From assembly GCA_039808025.1 (NCBI GenBank), contig JBDHSK010000010.1, forward strand, positions 35,667 through 99,666: a DNA stretch of 64,000 bases, written 5' to 3'. The position numbers were made by a program, and so were the translations under genes. Positions 59,362 to 64,000 of this stretch are shown here, one piece after another. Source of the stretch: Sandaracinobacteroides sp039808025. Its GTDB lineage: Bacteria > Pseudomonadota > Alphaproteobacteria > Sphingomonadales > Sphingomonadaceae. Position 1 is the first letter of the stretch. Each line of letters starts with the position of its first letter. The notes beneath the pieces are model-generated. The model was given only the letters and a program-made list of their open reading frames with translations. It did no database searches and was not told the origin of the DNA.

Positions 59362-61112
59362 CAGACCAGCGCCTCCGCGTCCTTGTCGAGGTTGCCCGAC
59401 ACATGGTCGGGCGCAAGCAGCATTTCGGTGTGGGCTGCGCCGCTGGGTATCATCGGGAAGCAGTTGGCATGGCGCACCACCCGGCAGTCGACGAACACCG
59501 GCCCGTCGTGGGCCAGCATGGCGGCGATGCCATCGTCAAGCTGATCGCTGGTCTCGATACGGATGCCTTTCCAGCCGTAGCTTTCTGCAAGCTTGACGAA
59601 ATCCGGCAGGGAATCGGAATAGCTGTGGGAATAGCGTCCATCATAGATCAGGTCCTGCCACTGCCGGACCATGCCCATATACTCGTTGTTGAGCACGAAC
59701 ACCTTGACCGGCAGGCAGTATTGGGTGGCGGTTCCCAGTTCCTGGATGTTCATCTGGATCGAGGCCTCGCCAGCGATGTCGATCACCAGCGCATCGGGGT
59801 TGCCGATCTGGGCACCGATCGCTGCCGGAAGCCCGTAACCCATGGTGCCAAGGCCGCCGGATGTCAGCCAGCGGTTGGGGTTTTCCAGCCCGAAGTGCTG
59901 GGCCGCCCACATCTGGTGCTGCCCCACCTCGGTCGTGATGATGGGGTTCTTGTCGTGGGTGGCTTCCCACAGGCGGCGGATGGCGTGCTGCGGTTCGATC
60001 TGCGGACCCTGCTGCTGATAGGCAAGGCAGTTTTTCGCCCGCCACCCGGCGATCTGTTTCCACCAGCCGTCACAGACGGCCGGCGAGTGGCCGTGCTCAC
60101 GCCACAGGCGCACCATTTCGTCGAGGACGTTCGCGACATCGCCTTCGATCGTCAGGTCGACCGGCACCGTCTTGTTGAAGCTCGACGGGTCGATATCGAT
60201 GTGGATCTTGCGGCTTTCCGGGCTGAAGCCGTCGAGCCGGCCGGTCACCCGGTCGTCGAAGCGGGCGCCGATGGCGATCATGAGGTCGCAGCGGTTCATC
60301 GCCAGATTGGCTTCATAGGTGCCGTGCATCCCCAGCATCCCCAGGAACTGACGGTCGCTTGCCGGAAAGGCGCCAAGCCCCATCAGCGTCGAGGTGACGG
60401 GTGCGTTGGTGAGCCTTGCCAGCTCGCGCAGCAGCGCCGAGGCGCGCGGGCCGGAATTGATGACACCGCCGCCGATGTAGAGGATCGGCCGCTCGGCCGA
60501 AGCCAGCATTTCGGTGGCGGCGGCGATTTTCCCGGTGTCGCCGTGCAGGCGTGGCCGGTAGGCCTTGTGACCGGCCTTTTCCGGTTTGCGGTAGCTGGCC
60601 GTAGCCACCTGCACATTCTTGGGGATATCGACCACCACCGGGCCGGGGCGGCCAGTGGTGGCGATATGGAAGGCTTCGTGAATCACGTCGCCCAGTTTCG
60701 CCACATCCTTCACCAGGTAATTATGCTTGGAACAGTGGCGGGTGATTCCGACGGTGTCGGCTTCCTGAAAGGCATCCGAGCCGATGAGGTGGGTGGGCAC
60801 CTGCCCGGTGAGCACGATGATAGGGATCGAATCCATCAGCGCGTCGGCAATTCCCGTCACGGCGTTGGTGGCGCCCGGCCCCGAGGTCACCAGCACCACG
60901 CCGGGTTTACCGGTCGAGCGCGCATAACCTTCGGCGGCATGCGCTGCGCCCTGTTCGTGGCGCACCAGAATATGGTTGATGCGCTGGCACTTGAACAGGG
61001 CGTCATAGATGGGCAACACTGCCCCGCCGGGGTAGCCGAAGATGGTATCCACCCCGAGATCGATCAGAGCTTCGACGATGATGTCGGCGCCGCTCATCTC
61101 TCTCTTGCTCAT
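59361..61112 (-). CDS. ilvB: Acetolactate synthase large (catalytic) subunit
   Basis: 583 residues from the ATG at 61112. Thiamine-diphosphate enzyme, first common step of branched-chain amino-acid synthesis. FGYPGGAVLPIYDALFKCQ, catalytic Glu in ILVRHEQGAAHAAEGYARST, and the ThDP/metal motif VIDIAGEASIQMNIQELGTA, then FVLNNEYMGMVRQWQDLIYD. Start chosen at SKREMSGADIIVEALIDLGV. The upstream region holds a short leader-like ORF and a UUCG hairpin. Confidence 0.98.
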   Translation of the reverse strand: MSKREMSGADIIVEALIDLGVDTIFGYPGGAVLPIYDALFKCQRINHILVRHEQGAAHAAEGYARSTGKPGVVLVTSGPGATNAVTGIADALMDSIPIIVLTGQVPTHLIGSDAFQEADTVGITRHCSKHNYLVKDVAKLGDVIHEAFHIATTGRPGPVVVDIPKNVQVATASYRKPEKAGHKAYRPRLHGDTGKIAAATEMLASAERPILYIGGGVINSGPRASALLRELARLTNAPVTSTLMGLGAFPASDRQFLGMLGMHGTYEANLAMNRCDLMIAIGARFDDRVTGRLDGFSPESRKIHIDIDPSSFNKTVPVDLTIEGDVANVLDEMVRLWREHGHSPAVCDGWWKQIAGWRAKNCLAYQQQGPQIEPQHAIRRLWEATHDKNPIITTEVGQHQMWAAQHFGLENPNRWLTSGGLGTMGYGLPAAIGAQIGNPDALVIDIAGEASIQMNIQELGTATQYCLPVKVFVLNNEYMGMVRQWQDLIYDGRYSHSYSDSLPDFVKLAESYGWKGIRIETSDQLDDGIAAMLAHDGPVFVDCRVVRHANCFPMIPSGAAHTEMLLAPDHVSGNLDKDAEALV

Positions 61113-61161
61113 GGTTGGTCTCGCAATTCTTTCTTGCCTTCCCGCGAACGGGATTGGGGTT

Positions 61162-61215
61162 TCAGGGGCCGCCACCGGGGCGGGATGCGCGGAAATAGGC
61201 AGGGAAGGACGGCAT
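61162..61215 (-). CDS. Possible 17-residue leader peptide upstream of ilvB
   Basis: ATG at 61215, stop TGA at 61164-61162; the peptide reads MPSFPAYFRASRPGGGP. It lies 49 nt upstream of ilvB and is followed by a CCCG-TTCG-CGGG hairpin (61141-61152). It is not rich in Ile, Val or Leu, so classic ribosome-stall attenuation is unlikely; the ending in Pro-Gly-Gly-Gly-Pro could stall ribosomes. Weak RBS (AGGCG). Coding status is uncertain. Confidence 0.35.
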   Translation of the reverse strand: MPSFPAYFRASRPGGGP

Positions 61216-61416
61216 GTCAACGCCTGTCACGTAATCGAATTGCAAATTTACTAACGATAGACATATAAAATTGTTGTCTGTCGCATCATTTGGCAATGAT
61301 CGTGCGAATTTTGCCACATCGGCACAGCCGCGCAAGGCGGGCTGAGCTGATTCGCGGCCGCTGCATTGCGCACTGCGAGGTTGCATTTGCCGGCCCGCCG
61401 GGTAAGCGCATCGGCG
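61216..61416. other. Divergent control region of ilvB and the DjlA-like gene
   Basis: About 200 nt with an AT-rich core (61230-61300). Promoters for ilvB (minus) and the DjlA-like gene (plus) must lie here, but no -35/-10 pair is convincing by eye. The DjlA reading frame is open upstream to a TTG at 61366, which is not preferred as start. Confidence 0.5.
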
Positions 61417-62109
61417 ATGGTGCTATGGGCGTTGTTGTTGACCGGCGCGGCCGGACTTGCCGGCGCGGGGCTGGTGACGGCGGTCGACCGTATCGCCGGT
61501 GCCATCCGTCACAGCGCCGGGCAACGCCGCCAGGTTGCCTTCACCATTGCTGCCATTGCGCTTGCCGCCAAGATGGCGCGTGCCGATGGCCATGCCTCGG
61601 ATCGCGAGTTTGCAGCCTTCCAGCGTCTGTTCCAGGTGCCCGACGACGAACGCGCCAACATGCACCGCTTCTATCATATGGCCCGCCAATCGACCCATGG
61701 CCATCAGGCCTATGCCCGGCAGGCCGCCCAGCTGCTGGGGGCCGGGTCACCTACGCTTGAAGACCTGCTGGAAGCGCTGCTGATGATCGCCACCGTCGAT
61801 GGCATCCACCCCGACGAGCTGGTGTTTCTGCAGGAAGTGGCGGTTGCCATGGGCTTTTCGCTGCCCGCATGGGAGGGGATCAAGGCCCGGCACATCCCGC
61901 TGTCGCCCGACGATCCGCATGCCGTGCTGGGGGTGCAACCGGGGGCAAGCGTTGCCGAGATCAAGGCGGCATGGCGGGCACTGGCCCGCGCCCACCACCC
62001 TGACCGCCATATCGCCGAAGGCACGCCGAGCGAGTTCATCCGCGTCGCCGAAATTCGCATGGCGACGATCAACGATGCCTACCGCCAGCTGATGAAAGCG
62101 GCTGCCTGA
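61417..62109 (+). CDS. DjlA-like protein: TerB domain plus DnaJ domain
   Basis: 230 residues from the ATG at 61417. N-terminal membrane segment (WALLLTGAAGLAGAGLV), a TerB-like helical domain (about 40-150: AFTIAAIALAAKMARADGHA, then LLMIATVDGIHPDELVFLQE), and a C-terminal J-domain (VLGVQPGASVAEIKAAWRAL, then HHPDRH with the HPD triad that triggers DnaK ATPase). This layout is that of the membrane-bound co-chaperone DjlA. The stop shares a base with the EamA gene. Confidence 0.92.
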   Translation: MVLWALLLTGAAGLAGAGLVTAVDRIAGAIRHSAGQRRQVAFTIAAIALAAKMARADGHASDREFAAFQRLFQVPDDERANMHRFYHMARQSTHGHQAYARQAAQLLGAGSPTLEDLLEALLMIATVDGIHPDELVFLQEVAVAMGFSLPAWEGIKARHIPLSPDDPHAVLGVQPGASVAEIKAAWRALARAHHPDRHIAEGTPSEFIRVAEIRMATINDAYRQLMKAAA

Positions 62110-63005
62110 TGCCCCACGACGATCACGGCCAACATATTCAGCCGCGCTATATCGCTTTCATCCTGATGATCGACCTGTTGTGGGCGATCAACATGGTGGC
62201 GATCAAGGAATCGGTGGTGGCCATACCGCCGCTGCTTTCGGTGGCCCTGCGCTATGGGGTAATTCTGGTTGCCTGTGCGCTGCATCTGCGGCTGGTGCCA
62301 GGGCGCATGGTGCTGTTGGTGCTTGTGGGGCTGACAGGGGGTGCCATGCAGTTCGGGCTTGGCGCCTATGCCTTTCATGTGGCCGACAACCTGTCGGCGC
62401 TGGCCATCGCCGGGCAGCTGGGGGTGCCGCTGTCGCTGCTTCTGGCGGTGCTGATCGATGGCGAGCGCATTGCCTGGCGGCGCACGCTGGGCATCGTGCT
62501 GGCGATAGCCGGGGTGATGACCCTGGTGTTCGACCCGGCGATCGTCAATGAACGTCTGGGGGTGTTGCTGACCTTTGGCGCTGCTGCCTGCTGGGCGACC
62601 TCGACCATGCTGCTGAAGCGGCTGTCCGGCATTCCCGTGCTCACCATCTATGCCTGGCAGTCGGTGATATCCATTCCGCTGCTTCTGCTGGCCAGTATCT
62701 GGCTGGAGCCAGGCGGGATTGCTGCCTTGCCCGAGGTGTCGCTGGGGATCTTCGGCTGGGTGGTCTATTCGGCATTGGCGGCCAGTCTTGTTGGCCATGC
62801 CGGGCTGGCTTGGCTGGTGCAGCGTTTTCCCGTCACCCAGATCACCCCGTTCACGCTCGCTTCCCCGGTCATGTCGGTTGCAGTGGCGACCTGGTGGTAT
62901 GGCACGCCGGTCACGCCGCTGATGTGGGTGGGGGGCTGCATGACGCTGACCGGTGTTGCCATCATCACCTTGCGCAACGCCCGCAAATCGGTTGAAAACG
63001 GCTGA
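62109..63005 (+). CDS. EamA family (DMT superfamily) transporter
   Basis: 298 residues, ten membrane helices in two EamA repeats: LMIDLLWAINMVAIKESVVA at the start of the first, and LTFGAAACWATSTMLLKRLS at the start of the second; LAIAGQLGVPLSLLLAVLID and TPFTLASPVMSVAVATWWYG are matching family segments. Exporter or importer of small metabolites, substrate unknown. One-base overlap with the DjlA-like gene. Confidence 0.92.
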   Translation: MPHDDHGQHIQPRYIAFILMIDLLWAINMVAIKESVVAIPPLLSVALRYGVILVACALHLRLVPGRMVLLVLVGLTGGAMQFGLGAYAFHVADNLSALAIAGQLGVPLSLLLAVLIDGERIAWRRTLGIVLAIAGVMTLVFDPAIVNERLGVLLTFGAAACWATSTMLLKRLSGIPVLTIYAWQSVISIPLLLLASIWLEPGGIAALPEVSLGIFGWVVYSALAASLVGHAGLAWLVQRFPVTQITPFTLASPVMSVAVATWWYGTPVTPLMWVGGCMTLTGVAIITLRNARKSVENG

Positions 63006-63033
63006 AGGAGACTGTCGGGCGGGACTGACTGGC

Positions 63034-63747
63034 ATGAACGAGGCCAATGCGTATGACTGGGCGCCCTCGCCCAATTTCAACGCCCGCCGGCGACCGGTCT
63101 CGATGATCGTTCTGCACTATACCGGCATGCAGGATGGTGGCGAAGCGCTGGCGCGGCTGACCAGCCCCGACTCGGGGGTGTCGTGCCATTATTTCATCGA
63201 CGAATCCGGCCATGTCTTGCAGCTGGTGCATGAAGATCTGCGCGCCTGGCACGCCGGGGCCGGCCGCTGGCGCGGACGCGACGATGTCAATTCCGCATCG
63301 ATCGGGATCGAGTTGCAGAACCCCGGCCATGAATGGGGGTATCGGGATTTTACGGCTGCCCAGCTTGAGGCGCTGATTCCGCTGATCGCCGCCATCCGCC
63401 GCCGGCATTTCATCGATCGTGCCGATGTCATCGGCCATTCCGACCTTGCCCCCACCCGCAAGGAAGACCCCGGCGAACGGTTCGACTGGCAACTGCTGGC
63501 CCGCTATGGGCTGGCGTTGTGCCGGCCCGAGCGGCTTCTGACCGACCCGTTGTGGAGCGACGGCGCCTTCGGGCTGGCGCTGGAACGCTTCGGCTATGAC
63601 ATTGCCGATCTGCGGGCCGCCACCATCGCTTTCCAGCGGCGCTTCCGGCAGGCCAATATCGATGGTGTGATCGATGGCGAAACGCGCGCCTTGCTGTTCA
63701 CGCTGCAAGTTCTTGAAGAGGCACGCCATCAGCGCCGGGGAGGCTGA
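63034..63747 (+). CDS. N-acetylmuramoyl-L-alanine amidase (AmpD/AmiD type)
   Basis: 237 residues from the ATG at 63034. Amidase_2 domain: zinc ligand His28 in VSMIVLHYTGMQDG, then GVSCHYFIDESGHVLQLVHE, ASIGIELQNPGHEWGYRDF, and DVIGHSDLAPTRKEDPGERF with the second His and the Asp ligand. A C-terminal peptidoglycan-binding-like segment follows (IAFQRRFRQANIDGVIDGET). No signal peptide is evident, so a cytoplasmic role in muropeptide recycling is plausible, as for AmpD. Follows the EamA gene by 28 nt. Confidence 0.93.
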   Translation: MNEANAYDWAPSPNFNARRRPVSMIVLHYTGMQDGGEALARLTSPDSGVSCHYFIDESGHVLQLVHEDLRAWHAGAGRWRGRDDVNSASIGIELQNPGHEWGYRDFTAAQLEALIPLIAAIRRRHFIDRADVIGHSDLAPTRKEDPGERFDWQLLARYGLALCRPERLLTDPLWSDGAFGLALERFGYDIADLRAATIAFQRRFRQANIDGVIDGETRALLFTLQVLEEARHQRRGG

Positions 63748-63763
63748 TCAGAATGAAAGGGCC

Positions 63764-63789
63764 GGGCTGATAGACAGGGCTGATAGACA
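63764..63789. repeat. Two tandem copies of a 13-bp sequence
   Basis: gggctgatagaca is repeated perfectly at 63764-63776 and 63777-63789, just after the amidase gene. Short local duplication in the spacer before the sigma-54 promoter; no function suggested. Confidence 0.8.
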
Positions 63790-63894
63790 GGCGAATCTGC
63801 CAGTGTGTGCGGATTTGTCGGAATTCTTTACAGATTTCACTCATGATGCATCGACGGATGTCACGAAATCAATTACTTGGCTATCATGTGTAAC

Positions 63895-63910
63895 TGGCAT
63901 GAATCTTGCT
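63895..63910 (+). promoter_or_regulatory. Sigma-54 (-24/-12) promoter near the right edge
   Basis: TGGCATG-AATC-TTGCT matches the sigma-54 consensus TGGCAYR-N4-TTGCW at every position; GG (63896-63897) and GC (63908-63909) are 10 nt apart. The gene starting at 63965 lies 55 nt downstream. The stretch gtcacgaaatcaat at 63860-63873 resembles a degenerate FleQ-type box. Confidence 0.75.
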
Positions 63911-63964
63911 TCACTGTTTTCAGGGCGGCGCCGTCGCGCTGCCGAACCATGAAGGGGAGTTTTC

Positions 63965-64000
63965 ATGAGCCGTGTTCTTCTTGCTGCATTCGCCGCCCTG
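63965..64000 (+). CDS. First 12 codons of an exported protein (truncated by window edge)
   Basis: ATG at 63965 preceded by AAGGGGAG with a 5-nt spacer. The visible peptide, MSRVLLAAFAAL, is the start of a signal peptide. With a sigma-54 promoter in front it may be another flagellar or sigma-54-controlled gene, for example a periplasmic flagellar component, but nothing further can be read. Confidence 0.7.
   Translation, partial: MSRVLLAAFAAL

Noticed and set aside
59304..61268. Long plus-strand frame opposite ilvB
   Set aside because: Antisense shadow of a firmly identified gene; no recognisable domain.
1..64000. CRISPR arrays, insertion sequences, prophage, tRNA or rRNA genes
   Set aside because: No regularly spaced repeats, transposase or integrase motifs, or tRNA/rRNA-like sequences were seen; the short tandem repeats found are small and mostly inside coding sequence.

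Overview
The window is a GC-rich, gene-dense bacterial chromosome segment. The gene set points to an alphaproteobacterium, most likely a Sphingomonadales member: a UrcA-family secreted protein, a class I (archaeal-type) lysyl-tRNA synthetase, the secB / Tim44-like / mltA / Smr neighbourhood, a UrcA plus EF-hand plus small porin-like envelope repertoire, and heavy use of 4-nt ATGA/GTGA stop-start overlaps. No rRNA, tRNA, CRISPR array, insertion sequence, phage or attachment site was recognised; it reads as core genome rather than an island.

Layout. 0-4 kb: 3' part of an MlaD lipid-transport protein, a DUF2155 protein, aat (antisense overlap), a Do/DegP-type periplasmic protease and a DUF167 protein. 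4-17.2 kb: one compact flagellar export/basal-body operon, a sigma-54 activator then fliE-F-G-H-I-J-K-L-M-N-O-P-Q-R and flhB, with nearly every gene overlapping or abutting the next. It sits behind a perfect -24/-12 (sigma-54) promoter that has FleQ-box-like sequences upstream. 17.2-20.5 kb (minus strand): a dienoyl-CoA isomerase-like crotonase, a low-molecular-weight phosphatase, hisG, hisD. 20.5-28.5 kb: a lone [2Fe-2S] oxidoreductase subunit, an alpha/beta hydrolase with a membrane partner, the overlapping set leuC - ABC ATPase - nadB, urcA and an M20 peptidase. 28.5-36.9 kb: an MFS transporter, glnD, an outer-membrane barrel, an EF-hand protein, a squalene/phytoene-synthase-like protein and lysS. 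36.9-42 kb: a DinG/XPD-like helicase, a SixA-like phosphatase, mlaE, mlaF and a 33-residue membrane peptide. 42-46.7 kb: an Atm1-type ABC exporter, a metallo-beta-lactamase-fold hydrolase, an unusual OmpA protein carrying a helix-hairpin-helix segment, and a small membrane protein. 46.7-54.2 kb (minus strand): a run of eight genes, secB-murJ-trpS-S58 peptidase-enoyl-CoA hydratase-DUF442-type phosphatase-patatin-corA. 54.4-57.7 kb: Tim44-like, mltA, smr, mgtC. 57.7-61.1 kb: ilvB-ilvN-ilvC, branched-chain amino-acid synthesis. 61.4-64 kb: a DjlA-like co-chaperone, an EamA transporter, an AmpD-type amidase, and the first 12 codons of an exported protein behind a second perfect sigma-54 promoter.

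How it fits together. The flagellar block is the only large dedicated system. Its first gene is a sigma-54 activator without a receiver domain, so the cluster probably has a self-contained sigma-54 regulatory circuit, and the sigma-54 promoter at the right edge suggests another regulon member there. The rest is housekeeping: envelope lipid transport (mlaD at one end, mlaEF 39 kb away), peptidoglycan (murJ, mltA, amidase), protein export (secB, Tim44-like), amino-acid and NAD synthesis. The most unusual observations are at the level of gene starts and gene edges: corA appears to start at an AUU codon behind a perfect Shine-Dalgarno sequence, the gene after lysS has no standard start codon for its conserved N-terminus, lysS and the helicase may share start-codon bases, and the putative FliM lacks the normal CheY-P-binding motif. 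All functions were assigned by eye from protein motifs and context; no database search was run.
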